Shown here piece by piece: positions 23,981 to 31,828 of a stretch of 40,065 nt of DNA. Each line of letters opens with the position of its first letter. The stretch's first letter is position 1. Source of the DNA: Bacteroidaceae bacterium (GTDB lineage: Bacteria; Bacteroidota; Bacteroidia; Bacteroidales; Bacteroidaceae). The stretch is from positions 1 to 40,065 of the forward strand of contig JAGAZE010000047.1 of the NCBI GenBank assembly GCA_017940185.1. Reading direction: 5' to 3'. The position numbers and the translations under genes were made by a program. A model generated the notes under the pieces. The model was not told where the DNA came from, did not search any database, and worked only from the letters and a program-made list of their open reading frames with translations.

Positions 23981-26257
23981 ATGCGCCGTATAGTTTTTCT
24001 CTTCCTGCTCTGCACTCTGGTAATTGTCCACGCTTCAGCAACGCATAAGCGCTCTCCCGTCGACTATGTGTCGACATTGGTGGGCACGCAGTCGTCGTAT
24101 GCTCTCTCTACAGGCAACACATATCCCGCCGTGGCGCTGCCCTGGGGCATGAACTTCTGGACCCCGCAGACGGGAAAGATGGGCAACGGTTGGTGCTACG
24201 TGTACACTGACAGCAAACTGCGCGGCATGAAGCAGACACACCAGCCCTCGCCGTGGATTAACGACTACGGACAGTTTGCCTTCATGCCTACAACAGGGAC
24301 AACGGTGTTCGACGAAGACAGACGTGCCTCGCACTTCTCGCATAAGGCGGAGACGGCCACTCCCTATTATTATAGGGTGTATCTGGCCGACCACGACGTG
24401 AGCATGGAGCTGTCGCCCACCGAACGCGCTGCCATGGTGCGCCTCACCTATCCCAAGAGCCACTCGGCACGCTTCATCGTCGACGCGCTCGACAAGGGAT
24501 CGAGCATAGAGATTGACCCCGAACGACGCATGATAACAGGTTACACGACGAAGAACAGCGGCGGCGTGACTGCCAATTTCCGCAACTACTTCGTCCTGGT
24601 GTTCGACAAGCCTTTTGCCTTCACTGCCGCAGTGGGCGACGGGCAGATTGACAGCACGTCACTCTCTGCCACATGCAACCACGCCGGAGCCATCGTAGGC
24701 TTCAGCACGCAGCGTGGCGAGCAGGTGTGTGTGCGCATGGCATCGTCGTTTGTGTCGGCAGAGCAGGCACAGCTCAATCTGCGCGAACTGGGCGATGCCG
24801 ACTTCGACGCCATCAGGGACAAGGCACGCCAGCGATGGAACGATGTGCTGGGACGCATAGAGATTGACGATGCCGATGCCGACCATCTGCGCACGTTCTA
24901 CTCGTGCCTCTACCGTGCCCTGCTCTTTCCCCGCATGCTGCACGAGGTGGACGCTCACGGCGACACCATCCACTACAGTCCCTTCAACGGGCGCATAGAG
25001 CGCGGACCGCTCTTCACCGACACGGGCTTCTGGGATACCTTCCGCAGCCTCTTCCCCCTGCTCAACCTGCTCTATCCCTCTATGAGCGCACTGATGCAAG
25101 AGGGGTTGGTCAACACCTATCTTGAGAGTGGTTTTCTGCCTGAGTGGGCCAGTCCGGGACATCGCAACTGCATGGTGGGCAACAACTCTGCCTCGGTGGT
25201 GGCCGATGCTTACCTGAAGGGCATCCGCGGCTACGATGCCGAGATGCTGTGGAAGGCGGTGACGCACGGTGCCAACACGGCGCACCCCACGATAAAGTCG
25301 GTGGGACGCTATGGCGTGGAACACTACAAGCGGCTGGGCTACGTGCCCTACGATGCAGGCATCAACGAGAACGTGGCGCGCACACTGGAGTATGCCTACG
25401 ACGATTGGTGCATCTATCGCTTCGGCAAGGCGCTGGGCAAGAGCGAGAGCGAGCTGCAACAATATAAGCGGCATGCGCTGAACTATCGCAATGTGTTCGA
25501 CAGCACCACATGCCTGATGCGCGGGCGCAACAGCAACGGTACATTCCAGAGCCCGTTCTCGCCCTATAAGTGGGGCGACGCCTACACCGAGGGCAACGCC
25601 TGGCACTATACCTGGTCGGTGTTCCACGACCCGCTGGGACTGATACGCCTGATGGGCGGACGCGACAAGTTCAATGCCATGCTCGACTCGGTGTTTGTCG
25701 TGCCGCCTGTATTCGACGACAGCTACTACGGCAAGACCATTCACGAGATACGCGAGATGCAGATAATGAACATGGGCAACTATGCGCACGGCAACCAGCC
25801 TATACAGCACATGATATATCTCTATGCCTATGGTCTGCAACCGTGGAAGACGCAGTATTGGGTTCGCGAGGTGATGGACCGTCTGTACAGTGCTCATCCC
25901 GACGGCTACTGCGGCGATGAGGACAACGGACAGACATCGGCATGGTATGTGTTCTCTGCCATGGGTTTCTACCCTGTGTGCCCCGGCAGCAACGAGTATG
26001 TACTGGGCACGCCTTACTTCGACCGCATGACGCTGCATCTGGAGAACGGGCGCGACATTGTGATTTCTGCCACAGGCAACAGCCGAGAGAACAGGTATAT
26101 ACAGTCGATGCGGGTCAACGGCAAGGCTTACGACCGCAACTACCTCACACACGAGCAGCTGCTAAGGGGCGCCGACATTGAATATCTGCTTTCCGACCGG
26201 CCCAACCGCCAGCGCGCCACATACGAGAAGGCTGCACCCTATTCGTTCTCAAAATAG
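23981..26257 (+). CDS. GH92 family alpha-mannosidase, secreted
   Basis: 758 residues from the ATG at 23981 (MRRIVFLFLLC); upstream codons lie in the rocD terminator. The signal peptide ends near HASA. The N-terminal beta-sandwich starts with VDYVSTLVGTQ and has GNTYPAVALPWGMNFW. The helical barrel carries FTDTGFWDTFRSLFPLL, GFLPEWASPGHRNCMVGNNSA and, near the end, GDEDNGQTSAWYVFSAMGFYPV. These are hallmark GH92 segments holding the calcium site and catalytic acids. Family members remove alpha-1,2 (also 1,3/1,4/1,6) mannose from host or yeast glycans. No SusC/SusD pair is nearby. No -7 element is seen between the rocD terminator and the start. Confidence 0.93.
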   Translation: MRRIVFLFLLCTLVIVHASATHKRSPVDYVSTLVGTQSSYALSTGNTYPAVALPWGMNFWTPQTGKMGNGWCYVYTDSKLRGMKQTHQPSPWINDYGQFAFMPTTGTTVFDEDRRASHFSHKAETATPYYYRVYLADHDVSMELSPTERAAMVRLTYPKSHSARFIVDALDKGSSIEIDPERRMITGYTTKNSGGVTANFRNYFVLVFDKPFAFTAAVGDGQIDSTSLSATCNHAGAIVGFSTQRGEQVCVRMASSFVSAEQAQLNLRELGDADFDAIRDKARQRWNDVLGRIEIDDADADHLRTFYSCLYRALLFPRMLHEVDAHGDTIHYSPFNGRIERGPLFTDTGFWDTFRSLFPLLNLLYPSMSALMQEGLVNTYLESGFLPEWASPGHRNCMVGNNSASVVADAYLKGIRGYDAEMLWKAVTHGANTAHPTIKSVGRYGVEHYKRLGYVPYDAGINENVARTLEYAYDDWCIYRFGKALGKSESELQQYKRHALNYRNVFDSTTCLMRGRNSNGTFQSPFSPYKWGDAYTEGNAWHYTWSVFHDPLGLIRLMGGRDKFNAMLDSVFVVPPVFDDSYYGKTIHEIREMQIMNMGNYAHGNQPIQHMIYLYAYGLQPWKTQYWVREVMDRLYSAHPDGYCGDEDNGQTSAWYVFSAMGFYPVCPGSNEYVLGTPYFDRMTLHLENGRDIVISATGNSRENRYIQSMRVNGKAYDRNYLTHEQLLRGADIEYLLSDRPNRQRATYEKAAPYSFSK

Positions 26258-26317
26258 TGCACACTTCTATCTGGTAAATACTTGTGGCTGCCTGTAGCTG
26301 ATTAGGCAATTATTCTA

Positions 26318-26325
26318 TATCTTTG
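26318..26325 (+). promoter_or_regulatory. -7 element of the glycosyltransferase pair
   Basis: TATCTTTG, 29 bases before the GT2 ATG, matches TAnnTTTG. No clear -33 TTTG is seen. Confidence 0.6.
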
Positions 26326-26354
26326 CAGCCCTGCACGCACCCATTCCGCACGCT

Positions 26355-27326
26355 ATGACTGTAGAAGCCTCCACCCTTCATACCTCATCGAAGCACGAGC
26401 CTCTGGTGTCGTTCATCATCCCCTGCTACAATGTGGAGCAGGAGGTGCTGCACCGCTGCCTGCAGTCCGTCGTCGACCATGGCATCAGCAGCCTGCCTGT
26501 CGAAGTCATCGTCGTCGACGACGGCTCCGATGTGCCGCCCGTGTGGGTGGAAGAGGTCTACGGCACGGCGGTCACCCTGCTGCAACGGCAGCACGAAGGG
26601 GTGAGCGCAGCACGCAATGCCGGACTCGACCGAGCGCGTGGCACCTACATACAGTTTGTCGATGCCGACGACGTGCTGCTGTACGCATACTGCAATATGC
26701 TGCGACGGGCGGTGACCGACAAATTCGACATTATCCTTGCCCTGCCCTCGCACAATGTGGCTGCCGACAACTGCCAGAAAGGCACCTGCTTCATGCGGTA
26801 CCACAACCTGCATGGTGCGGCGTGGGGCTATCTGTTCAGGCGCACGCTGGCCGAGGGGCTGCGCTTCACACCGGGTGTGGCATATGCTGAAGACGAGGAG
26901 TTCACGGCACGCCTGTTTCTGCGCGCACAGTGTCTGCACATCTTCCCCGAAGCAGTGTACGAATACCGGCAGAATGCGCAGTCGGTCACACGCAACATCT
27001 CGCCCGAAGCCCTGCAGCGACGCTTCAGCGACACCGAAGGGGTGCTCACACGCCTCAAGGAGCTGTGCACCACACTGCCCGACGACGAACGCCATGCGCT
27101 GCAACGACGCGTGGCACAACTCACCACCGACTATATATACAATGTGGTGGCGCTCACCCGCGACCGGCAGGCGTTCCGCCGCTGTCTCGACCGGCTGCAC
27201 CAACTGCACCTGCTGCCCCTACCCAACGGACGCTACACCTGGAAGTATGCCCTCTTCCGCAGCCTATGCAACCGCAAACCACTCCGTGGTGTCCTCTTCT
27301 TCCTGCTCAAACACCTCGCCCACTGA
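26355..27326 (+). CDS. Glycosyltransferase family 2
   Basis: 323 residues. GT-A fold signatures are VSFIIPCYNVEQEVLHRCLQ, VEVIVVDDGSD, EGVSAARNAGLDRARG and YIQFVDADDVL, the last being the metal-binding DxD. The YLFRRTLAEGLRF and YAEDEEFTARLFL segments fit the acceptor part. After about residue 220 there is a helical C-terminal region. The protein is cytoplasmic and transfers a sugar from a nucleotide-sugar donor to a surface glycan; donor and acceptor are unknown. The second glycosyltransferase gene starts 29 bases later. Confidence 0.92.
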   Translation: MTVEASTLHTSSKHEPLVSFIIPCYNVEQEVLHRCLQSVVDHGISSLPVEVIVVDDGSDVPPVWVEEVYGTAVTLLQRQHEGVSAARNAGLDRARGTYIQFVDADDVLLYAYCNMLRRAVTDKFDIILALPSHNVAADNCQKGTCFMRYHNLHGAAWGYLFRRTLAEGLRFTPGVAYAEDEEFTARLFLRAQCLHIFPEAVYEYRQNAQSVTRNISPEALQRRFSDTEGVLTRLKELCTTLPDDERHALQRRVAQLTTDYIYNVVALTRDRQAFRRCLDRLHQLHLLPLPNGRYTWKYALFRSLCNRKPLRGVLFFLLKHLAH

Positions 27327-27355
27327 CTTTCATCATCGCCATTTCAGCCACACTC

Positions 27356-28528
27356 ATGAAAATACTTCTGCTCGGAGAATACAGCAATGTGCACGCCACG
27401 CTTGCCGACGGACTGCGGCAGCTGGGGCACGAGGTGGTGGTGGCCAGCAACGGCGACTTCTGGAAAGACTACCCGCGCGACATCGACCTGGCACGCGACA
27501 CCTCGCGCCGCTGGAGCGGACTGCGACTGCTCGCCAAACTGATGCGCCACCTGCCGCGGATGAGAGGCTACGACATCGTGCAACTCATCAACCCGATGTT
27601 TCTCGAGCTGAAAGCCCAACGCATACTGCCCGTCTATCGCTACCTGCGCCGCCACAACCGCCGCGTGGTGCTCGGAGCATTCGGAATGGACCACTACTGG
27701 GTGAGCACCTGCTCGGCACCCACACCGCCATTCAAATACAGCGACTTCAACATCGGCACGCAACAACGCCACAACATCGAGGCTGAAACGGAACGCCACG
27801 ACTGGATAGGGACACCGAAAGAGAGACTCAATAAACTTATCGCCGCCGATGCCGACGCCATTGTGGCTGGGCTCTACGAATACCACCGCTGCTATCAGCC
27901 CGCCTTTCCCGAGAAGACAACTTACATCCCCCTGCCGATAAAGCGGGAAACAAGCCGCGAGGAAAGGGAAGAAAGTAACACAAGTACGGACTGTAAAGCA
28001 TGTCCGCGTCAGACGCGCATCTCTGCTCTTCCCAAAGCCTCGCCCCTGCACATCTTCATCGGCATACAGCGCACGCGCCATGCCTACAAGGGCACCGACG
28101 TGATGGAGCATGTGGCAGTACAGCTGCTACAGGAGCACCCTACCCTCTTCCGACTGGTGAAAGCCGAAAACGTGCCCTTTGCCGAATACCAGCGCCTGAT
28201 GGACGGCAGCGACATCCTGCTCGACCAGCTCTACAGCTACTCCCCCTCAATGAACACGTTGCTGGCCATGCAGAAAGGGTTGGTGTGCGTGGGCGGCGGC
28301 GAGGAAGAAATCTACGACCTGCTGGGAGAGCCCGCACTGCGCCCCGTAGTCAATGTAGAGCCCACGGCAGACAGCGTGCGACAGGCATTGCTACACCTCA
28401 TCACACACCCCGACGAGGTGCAACGACGCAAGGCAGAGAGCATCGCATTCGTAGCCAAACACCACGACCACCTGCGCGTGGCGCAGCAGTATGCCGAACT
28501 GTATCAGAAATTATTGATTGACAATTGA
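27356..28528 (+). CDS. Glycosyltransferase, GT-B (family 1/4-like)
   Basis: 390 residues from the ATG at 27356 (MKILLLGEYSNVHATLADGL); the open frame upstream is a shadow of the GT2 gene. A GT-B start with GLRQLGHEVVVAS and a central YDIVQLINPMFLELK are visible. The C-terminal half has IFIGIQRTRHAYKGTDVM, MDGSDILLDQLYSYSPSMN, and GGGEEEIYDLLGE in the place of the nucleotide-sugar EGxxxxxxE motif. A polar stretch at about 202-222 (KRETSREEREESNTS) interrupts the domain junction. The substrates are unknown. It is co-transcribed with the GT2 gene. Confidence 0.85.
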   Translation: MKILLLGEYSNVHATLADGLRQLGHEVVVASNGDFWKDYPRDIDLARDTSRRWSGLRLLAKLMRHLPRMRGYDIVQLINPMFLELKAQRILPVYRYLRRHNRRVVLGAFGMDHYWVSTCSAPTPPFKYSDFNIGTQQRHNIEAETERHDWIGTPKERLNKLIAADADAIVAGLYEYHRCYQPAFPEKTTYIPLPIKRETSREEREESNTSTDCKACPRQTRISALPKASPLHIFIGIQRTRHAYKGTDVMEHVAVQLLQEHPTLFRLVKAENVPFAEYQRLMDGSDILLDQLYSYSPSMNTLLAMQKGLVCVGGGEEEIYDLLGEPALRPVVNVEPTADSVRQALLHLITHPDEVQRRKAESIAFVAKHHDHLRVAQQYAELYQKLLIDN

Positions 28529-28544
28529 TGATAGCTGAATGACC

Positions 28545-28591
28545 ATTCGCCCGACACAAGTATTGAGGATTGGAATTGTGTCGGGAAGAAT
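28545..28591. terminator. Hairpin after the glycosyltransferase pair
   Basis: CCCGACACAA (28550-28559) pairs perfectly with 28576-28585 across a 16-base loop, and ATTC/GAAT at the base extends it past a bulge. It starts 17 bases after the stop codon. There is no T-run, so termination is likely but not certain. Confidence 0.6.
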
Positions 28592-28643
28592 ATAAGATAT
28601 TCTCCTCCACAAGTACTCTTGTAATCCATTAAACGGCATCCGT

Positions 28644-28820
28644 TTCCAACTGTTGCCCAATTGCATCGCAACTGTTGCCCGATTGGTCTGTGATTGGGCA
28701 ATACTTGGTCGGTGATTGGGCAACAGTTGCGATGCAATTGGGCAACAGTTGCGATGCAATTGGGCAACAGTTGCGATGCAATTGGGCAACAGTTGCGATG
28801 CAATTGGGCAACAGTTGGAA
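28644..28820. repeat. 22-bp tandem repeat block inside a long perfect inverted repeat
   Basis: Four exact head-to-tail copies of CAACAGTTGCGATGCAATTG plus GG start at 28721, 28743, 28765 and 28787; a partial fifth starts at 28809. One inverted copy lies at 28656-28677, so that 28644-28680 is the exact reverse complement of 28784-28820. ATTGGGCAA also occurs at 28693 and 28714. Each unit holds smaller palindromes (CAACAGTTG, TTGC-3-GCAA, CAATTG). The 28529-28952 gap has no gene I can support; frames through the repeat are open only because 22 is not a multiple of three. Confidence 0.9.
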
Positions 28821-28952
28821 TCCGGGGGTGGCGAAGGTGTGTCTTGAATTGTGCACACGCCCCTGCACACATTGCCATTACCCACTGAAACACATCTGTT
28901 TACAACAGACATGCGACTGCTCTTGTATGCATTGCATCAAACCCGCCATCCA

Positions 28953-28992
28953 CAAAAAAGGAGTGCCGTCAGGAAATTCTCGGCACTCCTTT
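28953..28992 (-). terminator. Intrinsic terminator of the GH3 gene
   Basis: A perfect 12-base stem (28957-28968 with 28981-28992) with a 12-base loop; on the minus strand it ends in a TTTTTT run. It lies 36 bases after the GH3 stop. Confidence 0.9.
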
Positions 28993-29027
28993 GAATACTT
29001 ATGGTCGTTTTCGTTAATTCTTACCGC

Positions 29028-31373
29028 TTACTTCTTCATCACATTGATGTTGTGGTGCGGCTTGAGCACGTCGCTCACTTTCTCGGTATACTTGGACACC
29101 TTGCACGTGGCGACAGCCTTCACGTCGCTGACGTTTTCTGCCACTTGGAAGGTATAAACTCCCGCTTCTGTGAGCCACTGGCTGTTGTCGGTGTCGAAGC
29201 TTGCCAGTTCGCGCACGGGGATAGTCATGGTGAGAGTCTGCTGCTCACCGGGTTTCAGCTCGCGGGTCTTGGCAAAGGCTTTCAGCTCTTTGGCGGGATG
29301 CGGCAGCTTGCCGTCGGGCGCTGTCACATAGATCTGTGCCACCTGCTTGCCCGGGGTGTTGCCGGTGTTCTTCACGATGACACTCACCTCCACCGTCTTT
29401 CCTTTCACCTTGGCTGTGAGCTGCGAGAACTGGAAGGTGGTGTAGCTCAGTCCGTAGCCGAAGGGGTAGCTCACGGGTTTGCCGAATGTGTCGTAGTAGC
29501 GATAGCCCACGTATATGTCTTCTTCGTGATTGGTGTAGTGTATGTCTTTCACGGGTTTGCCCTCGGCGAGTGCTTTCTTATCCTGTGTGCTGTTGTACTC
29601 TCTCTGTGGGAAGTTGCGCGAGGCGGGGTCGTCGTTGTAGTTCATCTCCCACGTCTTGCTGAGTCGTCCCGAGGGGTTTACCTTTCCTGTGAGCACGTCG
29701 GCGACAGAGTTGCCGGCCTCAAGTCCGGGCAGCCATGCCACGAGTATGGCATCAGCCTTGTCGCGCCACGATGCTGTCTCGATGGCGCCGCACACATTGA
29801 GCACCACCACCACTTTCTTTCCTTCTTTGTGGAAGGCTTCGGCGATGCTTGTGAGCTGTCGCTGCTCTTTGTCGGTGAGGTTGAATCCGGTGTTGGCTCT
29901 TCTGTCCATGCCTTCTGTCGACTGTCGGCCGATGGTGATGATGGCGATGTCGGTCTCTTTCACCACTTTGTCGAGGCGTTTCTTGGTTATCTCCACTCCG
30001 GGGAGGTTTCCGTTGATTTCCTCGTCGATGTAGCGGGCGGCGCGGCTGTAGTCTTTATACTGCTTGTTGAGGAAGTCGACATAGCTGGTGTAGAGTTCGC
30101 TGAGGTCGTCGTTGAGTTGGAATCCTGCGTTTTTGAGTCCTTCGTCGAGGTTTACCTGATAGGAGGTGTATACCACCCCGCTGCCATCGCCGCCCACTAT
30201 CATGTCGTAGGCGTTGACTCCGAAGAGTGCCACCTTGCCGTTGTTGGCGGTGGAGAGAGGCAGCGTGTTGTTGTGGTTTTTCAGCAGCACCATTCCCTCG
30301 GTGGCTGCCTGGCGTGTGAGTAGTGCATGGGCCTTGAGGTCGGGTGCCTCCGAGTAGTTGTACTTACGGAATCGCGGTGTCTTCACCACCATCTGCAGTA
30401 TGCGCTTCACATTGCGGTCTACTTCTTTTATGCTTAGTTTGCCATTCTTGACAGCCTCCACAATGTCGTTCACCTGCACTTGCTCACCCGGTTCGAGCAG
30501 GTCGTTGCCTGCATGCACTTGTGCTATGGTGTTGCGTCGGCCTATCCAGTCGCTCATCACCATGCCTTCGTATCCCCAGTCGTTGCGCAGCACGGCAGTG
30601 AGCAGGTCGTGGCTTTCCTGTGCCAGTGTGTCGTTGACGGCATTGTAGCTCGACATCACCGTCCAGGGTTTACCTTCGCGTATGGCGTATTCGAAGTTGC
30701 GCAGATATATTTCTCTTAGTGCGCGCTGGCTCACTCTCTCGTCTACCTGTGTGCGGTTTTCCTCTTGCGAGTTGACGGCGAAGTGCTTGGCACTCGTTCC
30801 CACGCCGTTGCTCTGCACGCCGCGTATGTAGGCCGCAGCCGCCTTGCCTGAGAGCAGCGGATCTTCGGAGTAGTATTCGAAGAGTCGTCCGCAGAGGCTG
30901 TTACGGTGCAGGTTGAGTCCGGGTGCAAGTTGTATGTCGCTGCCATACTCCAGCACTTCGTTACCCAGTGCCGCCGCCACGCGCTCCACGAGCGGCATGT
31001 CCCATGTAGCGGCCATCAGTGTCGACATGGGGAAGCAGGTGGCGTAGAATGTCTTGTCGGTATTGGGGCGTCGGGTGCTGATACGTATGCCGGCAGGGCC
31101 GTCGCTGAGCAGTGTGGCGGGTATGCCCAGGCGCGGTATGGGTGCCGTGATGCCCGCCACGCCGTTGACAAACTGGCGCGGAGCAATGAAGTCGCTGTTG
31201 GTGATTCGCTTGATGGCGCTGCCTCCGACGAGGAGTTGGGCCTTTTCTTCAAGGGTCATCGCTGCAATGACCTTGTCGATGTTGTCGGCGCGCAGCTGGG
31301 GAACCGTCTGCGCACTCGCCACAGTGGCAGTAATAACTATGGCAAAAAGCACACTGAGAATTTGTTTCTTCAT
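29028..31373 (-). CDS. GH3 family beta-glucosidase, secreted
   Basis: 781 residues from the ATG at 31373 (MKKQILSVLF); an in-frame ATG two codons upstream is possible. The signal peptide ends near ASAQ. The TIM-barrel domain (about 25-330) carries LLSDGPAGIR, AKHFAVNSQEENR and the nucleophile Asp in GMVMSDWIG. The second alpha/beta domain follows (about 370-600, VALFGVNAYDMIVGGDGSG). A C-terminal fibronectin-III-like domain (SYPFGYGLSYTTF onward) ends it. It removes terminal beta-glucosyl residues from oligosaccharides, probably in the periplasm. With the GH5 gene upstream it would form an endo/exo pair on beta-glucans (inference). It has its own promoter and terminator. Confidence 0.94.
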   Translation of the reverse strand: MKKQILSVLFAIVITATVASAQTVPQLRADNIDKVIAAMTLEEKAQLLVGGSAIKRITNSDFIAPRQFVNGVAGITAPIPRLGIPATLLSDGPAGIRISTRRPNTDKTFYATCFPMSTLMAATWDMPLVERVAAALGNEVLEYGSDIQLAPGLNLHRNSLCGRLFEYYSEDPLLSGKAAAAYIRGVQSNGVGTSAKHFAVNSQEENRTQVDERVSQRALREIYLRNFEYAIREGKPWTVMSSYNAVNDTLAQESHDLLTAVLRNDWGYEGMVMSDWIGRRNTIAQVHAGNDLLEPGEQVQVNDIVEAVKNGKLSIKEVDRNVKRILQMVVKTPRFRKYNYSEAPDLKAHALLTRQAATEGMVLLKNHNNTLPLSTANNGKVALFGVNAYDMIVGGDGSGVVYTSYQVNLDEGLKNAGFQLNDDLSELYTSYVDFLNKQYKDYSRAARYIDEEINGNLPGVEITKKRLDKVVKETDIAIITIGRQSTEGMDRRANTGFNLTDKEQRQLTSIAEAFHKEGKKVVVVLNVCGAIETASWRDKADAILVAWLPGLEAGNSVADVLTGKVNPSGRLSKTWEMNYNDDPASRNFPQREYNSTQDKKALAEGKPVKDIHYTNHEEDIYVGYRYYDTFGKPVSYPFGYGLSYTTFQFSQLTAKVKGKTVEVSVIVKNTGNTPGKQVAQIYVTAPDGKLPHPAKELKAFAKTRELKPGEQQTLTMTIPVRELASFDTDNSQWLTEAGVYTFQVAENVSDVKAVATCKVSKYTEKVSDVLKPHHNINVMKK

Positions 31374-31496
31374 TATCATTATTATTAAGGTTTGATGAGC
31401 AAGTTACTCTGGGGGAACGGTGCTTTGGCAGCAAACACGGAATGGTCTTGGCATTTCGCGGGGGACAGCTGAAAAATGTGTTTTGTTTAGCTTTGG

Positions 31497-31504
31497 CAAA
31501 TATA
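31497..31504 (-). promoter_or_regulatory. -7 element of the GH3 gene
   Basis: TATATTTG on the minus strand, 124 bases before the start codon, so the leader is long. It directly follows the hairpin that ends the upstream transcript. Confidence 0.5.
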
Positions 31505-31509
31505 ACATA

Positions 31510-31548
31510 AAAACTCTGCCTGAGGTTAGTCAAGGCAGAGTTTTTTTT
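31510..31548 (-). terminator. Terminator after the GH5 / small protein genes
   Basis: A perfect 12-base stem (31510-31521 with 31533-31544) and an 11-base loop. It has T-runs on both strands; the genes it can serve are on the minus strand. Confidence 0.88.
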
Positions 31549-31600
31549 CAGAATGGAGTTGTTTCTGTATGATTATCGGATAATGCGACAGTCTTGCCTG

Positions 31601-31828
31601 TTATTCCCACAAATTACGTAGCTTGATGTAGTCGCGGATATCGAATGGCGGTTGTGTCTCTTCTTCAAAGTGCTCGTCGATGAGTTCGTCTTCATCTGTT
31701 TCATCGAAGTCCCCGTATTTTCCTCCCACATCGCCAGGTCCGGAGGTGAAATTGATGGGAATGCCGTCGCAGAGGTGGTTACCGGCTACGTGGCATACGC
31801 GGGGCGAGAGGTAGGGTTTGCGGTTCAT
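31601..31828 (-). CDS. 75-residue acidic protein, coupled to GH5 gene
   Basis: The ATG at 31828 overlaps the GH5 stop as ATGA (31825-31828), so it is probably made by translational coupling. The frame upstream belongs to a shadow. Sequence features are a basic start MNRKPYLSPRV, then CHVAGNHLCDGIPIN with two cysteines, a Gly/Asp segment SGPGDVGGKYGDFD, a run of acids (DETDEDELIDEHFEEE) and an aromatic end. The pattern (basic K-x-Y-x-x-P start, Cys/Gly middle, acidic tail) recalls many short unannotated Prevotella/Bacteroides proteins. There is no signal peptide or known domain. A terminator follows. The function is unknown. Confidence 0.7.
   Translation of the reverse strand: MNRKPYLSPRVCHVAGNHLCDGIPINFTSGPGDVGGKYGDFDETDEDELIDEHFEEETQPPFDIRDYIKLRNLWE

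Noticed and set aside
24659-26152. 497-codon frame antisense to the GH92 gene
   Set aside because: Val/His/Ala-rich composition typical of the complement of a GC-rich gene; no motif, and the GH92 reading is certain.
28721-28816. CRISPR array
   Set aside because: The units are directly contiguous with no spacers, and no cas genes are nearby.
28629-28912. Possible repeat proteins (QLRCNWATVAMQLGN-type) across the 22-bp array
   Set aside because: A 22-bp unit shifts frame each copy, so frames on both strands stay open by chance. None has a start context or conserved flanks.
29001-30323. 440-codon frame antisense to the GH3 gene
   Set aside because: No recognisable domain and it covers the catalytic and C-terminal parts of GH3; a shadow frame.
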